Source: Theristus sp. LFF4_11 (Eukaryota > Nematoda > Chromadorea > Monhysterida > Xyalidae). From it: a stretch of 64,000 bases of DNA. This document shows, one piece after another, positions 32,855-42,806 of the stretch (the first letter of the stretch is position 1; each line of letters begins with the position of its first letter). A model generated the notes under the pieces. It had not been told where the DNA came from. It saw only the letters and a list, made by a program, of their open reading frames with translations, and made no database searches. A program made the position numbers and the translations under genes. The DNA lies in the NCBI GenBank assembly GCA_030248135.1, contig JASANC010005403.1, positions 24,336 through 88,335 of the forward strand, given 5' to 3'.

Positions 32855-35630
32855 TCAATCCATAATTTTTTTGGCGCGCCGTTTCTTCGGCCGACTCTGC
32901 TGTTTGCTGAACGCGCCGCGAATGCGCAACTTTCGCTCCGCCTCCAGCTCCTCGAATCGTCGCCGTTGATACCTGCAATAAATCAAGCGCTGATTGGCTG
33001 GATTTGGACGACTTGCTGCGTTGATTGGTTGGGCGAGTGTGTGGCGGCGACGGGCAAAAAACTGGTTCAAAAGTGCTGAGGGAGGCGCATTCATGAAGCA
33101 GTATTTAGTGACGCGTAGCTGTGTTAAAACATAGCTGCCCGGTCACTAAACACTGCTTCATGAATGGCCCTCTAGTCTGAAAACAGTGCACTCGGTTCAG
33201 AAGTGTGATGTTACAGTAACAAATACACACACGATACTGCACCGGCGCGTGTACAAGCACATCTGTGCGTGTGTGCTTGTTTCTGACTGACGTGCACCAT
33301 TTGCGGTGCACTCTCTTCAGACTCGGACTTTACGGTTTTTACGAGCTTTCTGCGATTCAATCAGCAATCAGCCACCAAACAGCGACCTCTGCACATCGTC
33401 GTCCGCGAGTATTTCCTCAACGATCGTTCGTTTGCGTTGTTTCTTCGGCACGCGCGAATTGTAGAAGTCGATCGGCTGATCCACGACCGTGCCGACCTGC
33501 GTGAATAAAATGTTTTATTTATTTTTTAACTTTTTACAAAAAATGTTATGCTGAATGTTAGGGAACGCGAGAATTTATGGGACACACAAGCTGAACAAAC
33601 TGGTGTCTTACTCCCTTTTCCTCATTTCACTGACCAAGACGACGCCAGTTCTAAATGGCACCCCATTTGCTGATTTTCAGTTTCCATTCAATTTCATGAA
33701 GCGGCATTCATGAAACAGTATTTAATGACGCGTATTATCTTTCTTATTAAACGTGACCCAATATGCGTTTGCACGCACAGATAGCGAAAATGTTTCATGG
33801 CTGCGCGGCAATTTGAAATCAGCAAAACTTAACGTATTCTGACGGCAGATTTGTGCAAGAAATTGGGAAAAAACTAATCAGAATCTTTTCTCACAAAATA
33901 AATTTATTTTATTTCATATTTGAACTGCGTTCGGGCAAGAAAGAACTTTTCAGCTGTGCGGCTTTTCCACACATCATTCAACATTACTCCGCCTCCTTCA
34001 CACGAAAAGATAATAGCTGTGTTAAAACATAGCTCCGCGGTCACCAAAGACGGTTTCATGAATGCACCTTAACTCCAGACCTTCGTAATGAACACTGGCA
34101 CACCTGAAAGTATTTTGGCAGCGTTTTGCGGTCATTCCCGCGGTAGAAGCGTTTCGGGTCCAGCGAGTCGCGCATCTGCAACAGTTCGAGGTCCCGTTTT
34201 CGTTCCTCCGTCAGTTCGGTTGCCGGCAAGTCGAACCACTCGGCACCGCTTGTTTTTTCGCGCTCTGCCTGAAATTTTCGGGTTTTTTTCTCAATTTGGT
34301 TGCATTTTTTTGGTCACGCTCATGGATTGCATTCAGTGATAATGCTTTGTTGCAGTAATCAACAGCCGAACTCTAAATTATAGACTATCAGTTGATTGGT
34401 TGGTGATCACGTGATGCACGCTTTCTGCGGGGGCACTGCTGCGTGGAAGTGTAGTCTGTCCAGCACATAAAGCGTGGTTCAGGGTGATCACCAACCAATC
34501 AGCGGATTGCCCGATAATTTAGAGTTCGATTGTGGACGTATAATCACTGCTTTGTTGCATCCTGCAACCAGCCAGCAGTCGGTTAGTTGTTTTTTTTTCT
34601 CAATACAACCAAAATAGAACAATGGTGATGCATGAGTGTTTCGAAAATAGGTGCAGACTTTCAACATGCAGGTTTTCTCATCAGTGCACCCCTAAATCAC
34701 CTAATTGTACCTTTCGCATTTGCCGCGCTTTGCGCCTTGATTGCTCTGTGGGCACTTGATGCAGCTGTTCGAAGCCGGGCTGCAGAACAACGCTGGCACG
34801 TAACGTCTGTAAAACAAGGACTGTGAACATGCAGGTGATACAGTGGTCAGAGATTTAGCTGAAAATACCACAGTTGATATGGTGCGGGGGCAACTCCGGT
34901 CCACACATTAGCGTCCCGACATTACCGGCCCACAGATTAGCGTCCCGACATTACCGGTCCACTCATCACCGGCCCACCCATCAGCGGCCCGACATGCGCG
35001 TCCCATCTATCCCATGGTGTTGATATATAGGCGCACCTGTTCAAGTGTTTTATCCTTTGTTCTGGCGTTCTTTTCGACCGTTGCCTTCGGCTTCACTGGT
35101 TCACTGGCTATCAAAATTGGTTTCTGCAAAGTGACGTCAGTCAAGTCGTCGTCGTCGCTTGAGCCGTCTTCTGTTGTGTTCTTCGCGTGCACTGTTTCAA
35201 TATTCTGTGAGAAATATGCTCTTTGATAATGCACCATTCCAAGGGTGAAACAAACGAACATGAATTTTTCAGCCAGGTCTTAACCCAGAATTCTCTGCAG
35301 AATGCCGCAAAGTTGGGTGTTAATTGGTTGTTTCCACCAAGTCCCTGCGCATCAGCAAACACAGATCCACGACACTCCAATCCAGAGCACAAACAAGCCC
35401 TAGTGCGTTATTACGAGGCCACTACTACCAATCACAAACCACAAGTGAGAAAAAGAAATTCCACATAAGCGAAAATCGTTCAAAGCAAACGAAAAAAGCC
35501 TCACCGCTTTGCGAGTTGACGAATTCGCTGCAACGCCCGTCTCCAAATCCGAGTCACTGTCATTCGTCTCGTCTGAATCGTCGTTTTCAGCAAACATCAT
35601 GCCCGCTCGTGGCGCCCTCTTGCGATTCAT
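32855..35630 (-). CDS. FCF2: FCF2 / TdIF2 pre-rRNA processing protein
   Basis: Six minus-strand exons join in frame to 260 residues: 35505-35630, 35037-35204, 34711-34806, 34104-34268, 33387-33496, 32855-32972. Fcf2 proteins (yeast Fcf2, 217 aa; human DNTTIP2, larger) act in the nucleolus in early 18S rRNA processing with the small-subunit processome. The N-terminal third is acidic and low-complexity (DDSDETNDSDSD, SSDDDD). The conserved Fcf2 domain spans the last four exons: PGFEQL, WFDLPATELT, LQMRDSLDPKRFY, LPKYFQVGTVV, FYNSRVPKKQRKRT, VEEILADD, and the final basic QRRRFEELEAERK with a lysine/arginine-rich tail. The start codon at 35630 opens the first exon with MNRKRAPRAG. The introns carry family P and W elements and a short tandem repeat. 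An additional small exon between 35204 and 35505 cannot be excluded. Confidence 0.9.
33083..33172. mobile_element. Family P palindrome (FCF2 intron)
   Basis: GCGCATTCATGAAGCAGTAT and CACTGCTTCATGAATGGC flank the central GTGTTAAAACATAGC; about 90 bases. Confidence 0.8.
33701..34072. mobile_element. Family P palindrome split by another repeat
   Basis: The left half 33701-33740 (GCGGCATTCATGAAACAGTA) and right half 34010-34072 (TAGCTGTGTTAAAACATAGC ... TTTCATGAATGCACCTT) are separated by 270 bases. The insert contains GGCTGCGCGGCAATTTGAAA, an inverted relative of 3600-3740, so that repeat is mobile or foldback-derived. Confidence 0.65.
34366..34535. mobile_element. Family W palindrome (FCF2 intron)
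   Basis: CCGAACTCTAAATTATAGAC and AATTTAGAGTTCGA at the ends, TTGATTGGTTGGTGATCACG and GTGATCACCAACCAATCAGC inside. Confidence 0.8.
34905..35010 (+). repeat. Short tandem repeat, 14-30-bp units
   Basis: Alternating ATTAGCGTCCCGACATTACC and GGTCCAC/GGCCCAC units, about six in 105 bases, inside an FCF2 intron. Confidence 0.7.
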
Positions 35631-35922
35631 TCTGAAAACAAAAACCGATTCAACTGAATCGAAAACCGCGATTGGTGATCACCAGTTGTGCAGTGGAGTG
35701 ATTCCGTCAAGGTTTGGTTTCTTGCCGAACCTTGCGATTCGCGGGAGTCGCACTGCGGTACACCACACCTCGCACGGGACTGATCACCACACGCAGATTG
35801 TTTTCAACTGCCTCAGATTCACATGAGCTTTCTGAAAATACGTGCTTCAAAATATCGCACTGGCAAACACCAACCAATCAAAGGAGCCAAAGCAGATGAC
35901 CGAGAACACACATACCACCGAT

Positions 35923-35928
35923 TTTATT
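35923..35928 (-). terminator. Polyadenylation signal AATAAA for the DNLZ-like gene
   Basis: AATAAA on the minus strand lies about 20 bases after the stop codon at 35949, a plausible short 3' UTR. Confidence 0.5.
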
Positions 35929-35948
35929 CAGTTTTCAATCAGAAAAAG

Positions 35949-36494
35949 TCAATCGTTTGTCACTTTTGTTGCAATCTGAATGTCAACCAAATCCGCTGTG
36001 CTGCCCCGTTGCACCGACTCCCCCCTCTCCGCCAAAATCTCCTCCACATTGCGTTTCCCTTTCAAATCGCTGAACCACCGCAAATTGTCCGCAATGATGT
36101 GATGATTTCGACATGCGCTACACTGAATCAGCACGACACCGCTGTGATAGGCCCGTTTCGAGAATGTGCTTGTCTGTCGATTCGCGCAGACCTTGCACGT
36201 GAACGTGATTTGGTAGCGGCCATCGCTCGGTGCGCCCCGGGTGTCCCGTCCACGGTCCGGGCCAACAAGTGACGCCTGCTCTTGCCGATTGGTTGAATGA
36301 AGAGACCGACGTGGCAGATTGTTGTGGCTGTCGCGGTGACAACAAACTGTGCATCGCTTTGAAATGCAATTTGTGCATCTTTGAAAAGTCGTCCCGAAAT
36401 CGAAATGCCGTTGATATGTTGCAAATGAACATCGGACCGCTCGATCAGTTGCAGTTCTGCTAAACACCATGAACAGTCTTGAACGAATGCTCAT
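35949..36494 (-). CDS. DNLZ: DNL-type zinc finger protein, mitochondrial Hsp70 escort (DNLZ/Hep1/Tim15)
   Basis: One uninterrupted minus-strand frame gives 181 residues from MSIRSRLFMV; an in-frame ATG ten codons upstream (36524) would add MCELRPFALK. The DNL zinc ribbon is plain: ITFTCKVCANRQ, then SGVVLIQCSACRNHHIIADNL, giving the two CxxC pairs, followed by WFSDLKG and NVEEIL. Proteins of this family keep mitochondrial Hsp70 soluble and assist its ATPase cycle in the matrix. The arginine- and serine-rich N terminus is consistent with a matrix-targeting presequence. The stretch before the zinc finger is low in recognised motifs and holds two extra CxxC pairs (RCTNC, RCTVCC), which is unusual and might mark an unspliced intron or lineage-specific sequence. 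Confidence 0.88.
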   Translation of the reverse strand: MSIRSRLFMVFSRTATDRAVRCSFATYQRHFDFGTTFQRCTNCISKRCTVCCHRDSHNNLPRRSLHSTNRQEQASLVGPDRGRDTRGAPSDGRYQITFTCKVCANRQTSTFSKRAYHSGVVLIQCSACRNHHIIADNLRWFSDLKGKRNVEEILAERGESVQRGSTADLVDIQIATKVTND

Positions 36495-37057
36495 TTTGAG
36501 AGCGAAGGGTCGAAGTTCGCACAAACTCCTGCAAAAGAGACACGTTTTTGCTGCACCGAATCAAACAACGGACGACAGGCAAGTATGCGGTCAGACATTT
36601 CTTGACTCTGCGTGTCATCACACGTTTCAAAAAGAGAAATTCCACAGATCCACAAGAAAAATCGTCTGTCCGGGTTTTTATTCGACACAACCACAGCTGC
36701 TCACTTTTTTGATGTTCAACAGCAAGATCACAAATCACACAAATACCAACAAACTTTTAGCAGGATCAAAAAACAACAACCAAAACGAACCGATACACGG
36801 TGGTTCCACAAAATGAACGAGATTGAGAGGCAGAATGCAAAATCAAATCAGAATGAATGGAACTGACAAGACAATTTTTATACCAACTGTGAAACACAAA
36901 AAAACCACAGTAGGCATTCAAACACCTGATTGGCGGCATCAAGCGAGTGTAGCAACAGCAATCAACCAATCAGTAGATTACATGAAAATGCAGCCAAACA
37001 GCCGTTCATTTTCATCTGTTGTATTTCAATTCGTTCAAAATGGTACGAAAACCGCTG

Positions 37058-37814
37058 CTATCTCGTTTTGTTTTGTGCAGCCTCTTTTCGAGTGGCGTCT
37101 TGTAACAACTGAGTGTCGACTTCGTCGGCCGGCAGTTGGATGTACCGCACAACGGAGCCCCGAATGAAGCAGTTCTTTACCGACAACTGAAAAAAACGTC
37201 ATTTGCCTGTTTTGGTTTTTTTTGTTTCCGAATATTTCTGCCATACTGTACTTGAGTGAGTGTTGATATTGAGTGAGACCTAGACCACCACGCAACGACG
37301 AAAAAATGACCGACAAAAGAACAACAACTGAAAAACACGAACCATGTGCGGGTATTTCTCGGGATCCGTGACACTGATGTCAATCAGTTTGATGTTCAAG
37401 TATTGATCGACCGAATGCAGAGTGCCGTGTATACTGGAAAAAGTTGAAAAAACGGAATAAACCGAAAAAACCACCCCATTGTGACCTTAGAAACGGTTTT
37501 AAAACCGTTTTTACCGGTACAAAACGTTTTTATCCGACCGACACCCCGTCCCCAGCCCTAGTGATAACGAACATTTGCGAGTTTTTCGAAAGCGAAGCCG
37601 AAAAGCGTAAAAAAACCAAACCAAAAACACAAAAAAACCCACCAGAGATCATTTTTCAGTTCAACGACCACATCCTTGCCGACGAGCGACTTGAAGAACG
37701 AAAAGAACAACTGAAACAATTTGAAAAGACGTTTTATTTTCACTTTTAAATTGATCAATTGGAATGGAACGAAGAAACAGAGAAACGTAGCGGCACGTTT
37801 TTTCAACTAACCAT
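37058..37814 (-). CDS. LSM2: LSM2, U6 snRNA-associated Sm-like protein
   Basis: Four minus-strand exons (37812-37814, 37643-37710, 37343-37433, 37058-37186) give 96 residues against 95 in human. The LSM2 subunit belongs to the Lsm2-8 ring on U6 snRNA and the Lsm1-7 ring in mRNA decay. Sequence shows FFSFFKSLVGKDVVVELKND, GTLHSVDQYLNIKL, DISVTDPEKYPHM and FIRGSVVRYIQLPADEVDTQ, matching the Sm1 and Sm2 motifs closely. The first coding exon consists of the ATG alone, directly followed by a GTTAGT donor; all phases agree. The C terminus is short and basic. Confidence 0.94.
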
Positions 37815-38489
37815 ACTTCACTTCACTTCATATGCGCAGTTTTTGTCGCGTTCCTTGATCAAATTTGCAAAATCGATCGTCGCTTGCCGTCGGATCGGTC
37901 GGTTGGCTTTTCTGGTGCTGCCGGAGATAAAAATTTCAAAACTTAAAAAAAAATTTTCAATCGGGTTGGGAATTTTTGCCATAAAAAATTGTACTTTCAT
38001 CTGAAAATGCGTTTGAGACACTTTCCGATTTTTGCCTAGAATTTCGTGTGGACTTTTAGCAGAATTTTTCTGTCAATTTCTACATGTACTTTCAGGCCAA
38101 AGAGCAACGAGCGAAGTCCAGATCCCTATAGAAGCTTCTGCCGTTCTCCGATTGGTTTCATGAGCTCGTTAACGGACTAAAAAGCAGTAAATTACTTTGT
38201 TTCCACGCTTCAACTGTGAAGAAAACTGCTTGTCAACTCTTGGCTATTGCCTATTGCCATACGTATGTGTAAACCTGTTCTTGTGAGATGGAGTATGAAA
38301 AACGCGCAGCATGCGAAACATGTGAAGAGTTCACCAGTTTCAGTTGATGTTGCAGCGTCGCCTCAAAGCAACCACGAACAACAGCACAGGCGCTCAACTA
38401 CTTTCTTACTAATTTTGCAAGCACCACACCGGCACCGCTGGTATGGTGCATTTCGTTGCAGCTCTTGTAAAACGCCACTCATGGAGCAT
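37815..38489. other. Upstream region of LSM2, no other gene seen
   Basis: No promoter motif or known repeat is recognised. A plus-strand open frame at 38247-38546 runs into a family P palindrome and is not supported. Confidence 0.35.
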
Positions 38490-38557
38490 AACGCGGCATT
38501 CATGAAGCAGTATTTAGTGACGCGGTCACTAAATACTGCTTCATGAATGCCCCTTAA
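38490..38557. mobile_element. Family P palindrome, short copy
   Basis: GCGGCATTCATGAAGCAGTA and TACTGCTTCATGAATGCCCC meet at CGCGGTCAC without the usual central loop. A third CGCATTCATGAAGC lies at 38580, just before the LTR element. Confidence 0.75.
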
Positions 38558-38597
38558 AGCGCTGGCGCCGCTTCGCTTCGCATTCATGAAGCACAAA

Positions 38598-39001
38598 TGT
38601 AATGTCCTACTTTAGCCTTCGTGTCTGCACTCTCACACAAAGCCGGGTTTACGGTGAGCTGTTTCTGACAGAGCGCTTGACTTCCAATGCTCGTCTACTT
38701 TTTTCCTAGATGCTCAACGCTTTTCTTAAATCTTTGTTAAGCTATTTTTCCTTGGTTCGTTCTCGTACATTATAAAAGTGCCGTGTTTTATGAGTTCAGC
38801 ATGTGCCGTTCGTGCCGTTTTTGTCCCTCTTTATTTCTATCGTCTGTCGTCGTCGTTTTAATAAAAGTGAAGTCGTTTTAATTGAGTAAAAGTAAAGTAA
38901 AAGTAAAAAACCCAACGTCGTCCACCGGTCATCACACACAGCAGCTCGGATCGGTTGGCAGTCCAGTGAGCCATTTACACACACCTAAGCAGAACATCGC
39001 A
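38598..39001 (+). repeat. Left LTR
   Basis: 404 bp, TG...CA ends. TATAAAAGTGCCGTG near 38772 is a likely promoter TATA box. Confidence 0.88.
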
Positions 39002-40078
39002 GTGGAGGTCCCGCCGAGACAATGCTGGGTGGCGACGTCGCGTGCACCGAGACCATGGAGGGTCAGTGCAGAAAGGCCATGGAGGGTCAGCGTCGACGAG
39101 AGGCGGTGGCGTGCTGCGCGTCTTCGCGTGTCGTCGAGCGTCGCCGAGGCAGATCAGCGGAGTGGCGGGCGCACCAGTGGCTGGCAAAACGTCGCATGGA
39201 ACGGAGACACGGTGGCTGGAGTTGTGGCGGCATGCGAGCTGAGACGGCGTCGATCTATGGCACGGCCGGGTTTCGCCGAGGGCAGCTTTCGAGAAAGCCG
39301 AAACGCCGCAGCGGAGATTTGGTTGGTCGGAGTTATTTTCGGTCTCCGTGACTCAAACCGATTCGGAGTTATTTCGGTCTCCGAGACTCAAACCGAACGG
39401 AGGACGACCTCCGTGATCAAAAACGGGATTGGCTGTGGTGGTGTTGCTGAAGAAGGCTGCGAGGAGAAGTTTGGTTGTGGCGCAGTGAAGCGCAGTAGAA
39501 GTTTTATTGTTTAGCCACGGTTCTTTGATTTGAAGGTCTCAGTTACTGCGACGTAGAGTGCAGGTTGCGCCAGTCTTCTGCTGATTTGTAACAGTTTTGT
39601 AATAGATTTGTTTGATTTTATTTGTTTTGTTTTACCCCCGTTTTCAGTGTGGGGAGAGGGTGAACTGTTTTAATGCTTTTTCTTCTATTTTAGTTTTGGC
39701 GGGTTTTCTTTGGGGTTTTTCGACGCAATTCGACTGCCGTGCGTGATCACAATTTCCAATCATCGTGACAGTTTAGCTTTGGTTTTGTTTTCGTTTATCA
39801 GGATAGCTTTTAGGTTTTTCAGTTTTGGCACTTCAGGTTTTCGAATTTGATAATTGTTGATCTTTGCTTTCTTTTTTTGTTTGTAGCTTTTGAAGTTTTA
39901 CTTTTTAGAATTTTCTCGGAGTCCAAGTGATTCAATTTCAGTTTATTCGTTTGAGTTGGAGCAATTAGGAGTTTTGAAATGAGTGGAAGCAGGTGCCCAG
40001 GTCAGACAGTGCACCAGACACTCGGCTGCGTTGGGAGAGTGACGTCGCGAGGGCGCTCCGTATGGGGGAGTAGGGTAC

Positions 40079-40482
40079 TGTAATGTCCTACTTTAGCCTT
40101 CGTGTCTGCACTCTCACACAAAGCCGGGTTTACGGTGAGCTGTTTCTGACAGAGCGCTTGACTTCCAATGCTCGTCTACTTTTTTCCTAGATGCTCAACG
40201 CTTTTCTTAAATCTTTGTTAAGCTATTTTTCCTTGGTTCGTTCTCGTACATTATAAAAGTGCCGTGTTTTATGAGTTCAGCATGTGCCGTTCGTGCCGTT
40301 TTTGTCCCTCTTTATTTCTATCGTCTGTCGTCGTCGTTTTAATAAAAGTGAAGTCGTTTTAATTGAGTAAAAGTAAAGTAAAAGTAAAAAACCCAACGTC
40401 GTCCACCGGTCATCACACACAGCAGCTCGGATCGGTTGGCAGTCCAGTGAGCCATTTACACACACCTAAGCAGAACATCGCA
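40079..40482 (+). repeat. Right LTR
   Basis: Same length and apparently identical to the left LTR, preceded by the polypurine tract. Confidence 0.88.
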
Positions 40483-40797
40483 CAAAATTCACTTCACCGC
40501 ACTTCAAGTTTCAAGAGCATTCGCTTCAAGAGCACGCGCGCGTTTTTAGGTGCGAGCTGTAAAATGTTGTTTCAGTTTCACTTCATCGTTCCATGCTGAA
40601 AGGAAAGCTGACGCCTGCGCTTAAGCGCGCGCGCATGAATGAATGGGTCTTGATGCTGCGAAAATAAAATCGCCAGCACATGTTTGTTTTTATTTTACAC
40701 AGGGTTAGCCAAAAAACCATTCTTGAACAGTCAAACACTTTGATGTTGATTTGCCCGATCGCAGCACATGTTTCATGAATTCTTTTTATTATCACAT

Positions 40798-42806
40798 TCA
40801 ATAGTCTTGTGTCTCGTTGCTGAATGGCTGGCGTTCAAAATAGCGAACATTGCCAAGGTGAACATGGCGTTCTTTGCGTTCCTCAGTTCCGAGACCGTCA
40901 TTTGCGTCCTTTTCCGATTTCAACAGTGCCTCGTCACTCGTTTCGGAGCACGGACGACCGTACACGTCGATCAGACCCTGCTTGTAAAGTCGAACTCTAA
41001 TTATAGGAAATCAGCTGATTGGTTGGTGGTTACGTGATATGCATGCTTTCTGGGCATCTACGGTGGCTGGGGCATGTGGCGCGCATGAGTCCGAGCCGCA
41101 TTCCCGCGCGGGCGATCATGGCGTGCGCAGAGCGTGACTGGCGACGGGCACGAGGGCGACCGAAGGTGACGTGGCGAGAGATCACAAAAACTGAGACAAA
41201 ACCGCTCTACACCAACGCGAGAGGGCGCATTCTGTTTCCGCGTTCGGAGACGGCTGAGAAGCGAGGCGACTACAGCAGCTGGTATCGCACTATTCAGGCG
41301 AGCGCGAGCGACAGGCAGCGATGGTCGACAAACATCGAGGCGATCACGTACAAAACCGGAACGGTGGTGAACGGCGTCGAAGCCCGAACAACGGGAGCCG
41401 CGCTACGCGGAGCGACGAACTAAGTCAAGTAAGTCAAGTAAGTCTGGGCAGGCATTGCTGTGGAGCGTCGTATGTCAAAGTCTGTCGTCCTGCACAGACA
41501 GCATGCATCAGGTGACCACCAACCAATCAGCTGATCCCCTATAACTTAGAGCTCGACTGTAGTGTTCGATAACGAATAGAACGTTTTGGTGATCGGTTGT
41601 GACGGAAACAACGGGAAAATATTCACCATTATGGCCTCGTGATCAAGATTGTCGCCATATTGGAGTCTATTGGCGTCCATCTTGGTGCCCATATTGGTGC
41701 CCATATTGGTGCCCTTCCGTTTCAAAGGTGAACAAAAATACTGAACGTTGTCATGCGCTCATCAAGTTTCACACTCTCAGCAAATCAGCAACAAATCATC
41801 AACACACGCATTTCCCGTTTGCGCACCACACCTGGCGAAGCAGCTCAATCTCATCCGGCGGCACCGCAGCTGCGTGATAGTGGTTGCAGTGGCTGTCCAC
41901 CCATCCGTGGCGTTTCAGTTCGACCTCGTCCCAGAACATGCGACCGACGGTGCCATCGGTGTCGACCGTGACGCAGCCGCCGCAGTACTCAAAGGGAAAC
42001 AAGAATATTGGCGAACTTGTCTGTTGATTATACAGTCGAACAACTCTAAATTATAGGGAATCAGCTGATTGGTTGGTTAGTGATGCATGCTTTTTGCGCA
42101 AACCAAACTCTGCCCCGCAGCAATTTCTGCACAAAAACCATGCATCATCACGTGATCACCAACCAACCAATCAGCTGATTCCCTATAATTTAGAGTTTGA
42201 CTTAGTTAAACTCGAACAAGCTTCGCGGCAAGAACACTCAATGTGTGCCTGTTTGAACTCAATGAACCGTTCCAGACCCAAAGCTGCTTAGAATGTCTTT
42301 TGAAATGTGCCGAACAATGTGTTATTTGATTTTTTAACAGCAAGTCAGGTTTTTTATGGGAAACAACATATTTTCCTTCTTTTCACCGCGTACACTGAGG
42401 CGTCAAGCTAAGAATTTGTTGATTCATTCCAGAAGTGCTGAATAAATGCGGCTCAAACAAAATTTAGTATTCACTTAGCACTTGACACCAGCTCCAGCCC
42501 AGTAATTATAACGAGTCACATTCAATTTCCCGTTCCCGCTGGAGTTTGGTACCGCTTATGGTTTCCGCATCTGTGCGCAAACAAATAATTAAAAAAAACT
42601 GTGTCCTGGTGGTCTGGTACACGAATCACCTCATTCTCTCCGTCCTCCTTCGCTTCGGAGGTCCACGATGAATCGTCACCGACAAGTTCGTCGTCATTTT
42701 GAACGTCTTCAAGAAATTTCTCTTCCTGCTGCTGGTTGAGTTCAACGTCGGCAATGGTGATTGCGGGCTCAGAGCAGACCGGGGGGCGATGATGATGAGT
42801 GGACAT
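40798..42806 (-). CDS. Unrecognised three-exon gene, about 170 aa
   Basis: Minus-strand exons 42630-42806, 41832-41987 and 40798-40977 all join in phase 0: start MSTHHHRPPVC, stop after NETQDY, 170 residues. The first exon encodes an acidic, glutamine-containing segment (ELNQQQEEKFLEDVQNDDEL). The second has YCGGCVTVDTDG, RMFWDEVELKRHGWVDSHCN and HYHAAAVPPDEIELLRQ. The third begins GLIDVYGRPCSETSDEALL and is rich in Lys/Glu. The cysteines and histidines in exon 2 could bind metal (inference). I do not recognise the family. Codon use (GC-rich third positions) and clean splice sites match neighbouring real genes. The second intron carries a family W element with a captured LINE tail. Confidence 0.6.
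40990..41560. mobile_element. Family W palindrome carrying a LINE 3' fragment
   Basis: The left half 40990-41053 (CGAACTCTAATTATAGGAAA, GATATGCATGCTTTCTG) and right half 41488-41560 (CTGCACAGACAGCATGCATC, CTATAACTTAGAGCTCGAC) match other W copies. Their central loop is replaced by about 430 bases of retrotransposon sequence. Confidence 0.85.
41055..41450 (+). mobile_element. 3' end of a non-LTR retrotransposon (LINE)
   Basis: The plus strand encodes LRWLGHVARMSPSRIPARAI, RARGRPKVTWREI and YSSWYRTIQASASDRQRW, the conserved C-terminal end of LINE reverse-transcriptase proteins, ending in a stop at 41423. A short tandem tail of AAGTC units follows, typical of several LINE clades. The frame is intact over 120 codons, so the insertion is not ancient. 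Confidence 0.8.
42033..42202. mobile_element. Family W palindrome
   Basis: CTCTAAATTATAGGGAATCA and TGATTCCCTATAATTTAGAG at the ends; inner GCATGCTTTTTGCGCA and CACAAAAACCATGCATCA. Lies in the first intron of the unrecognised gene. Confidence 0.85.

Larger units (their letters stand above)
38598..40482 (+). mobile_element. Non-autonomous LTR retrotransposon (TRIM-like)
   Basis: Two 404-bp direct repeats (38598-39001, 40079-40482) begin TGTAATGTCC and end CATCGCA; I found no difference between them by eye. They are flanked by CAAA (38594-38597, 40483-40486). Directly after the left LTR, TGGAGGTCCCGCCGAGA (from 39003) fits a tRNA primer-binding site, and the purine run GGGGGAGTAGGG before the right LTR is a polypurine tract. 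Each LTR has TATAAAAGTG and AATAAA-type signals. The internal region is only 1,077 bp and lacks gag or pol motifs; one Arg/Ala-rich open frame is likely non-coding. Transposition would need proteins from a related full-length element. Confidence 0.88.

Noticed and set aside
36230..36463. Cysteine-rich plus-strand frame (DCCGCRGDNKLC)
   Set aside because: It is antisense to the DNLZ-like gene's N-terminal region and has no start or splice context.
35505..37814. FCF2, DNLZ and LSM2 as a nematode operon
   Set aside because: All are on the minus strand, but gaps are about 320 and 560 bases, DNLZ has its own AATAAA, and no trans-splicing signal could be identified by eye.
38882..39514. 210-residue frame across the left LTR and internal region as a gag gene
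   Set aside because: No zinc knuckle, capsid or protease motif; the composition reflects GC-rich repeats and it starts inside the LTR.
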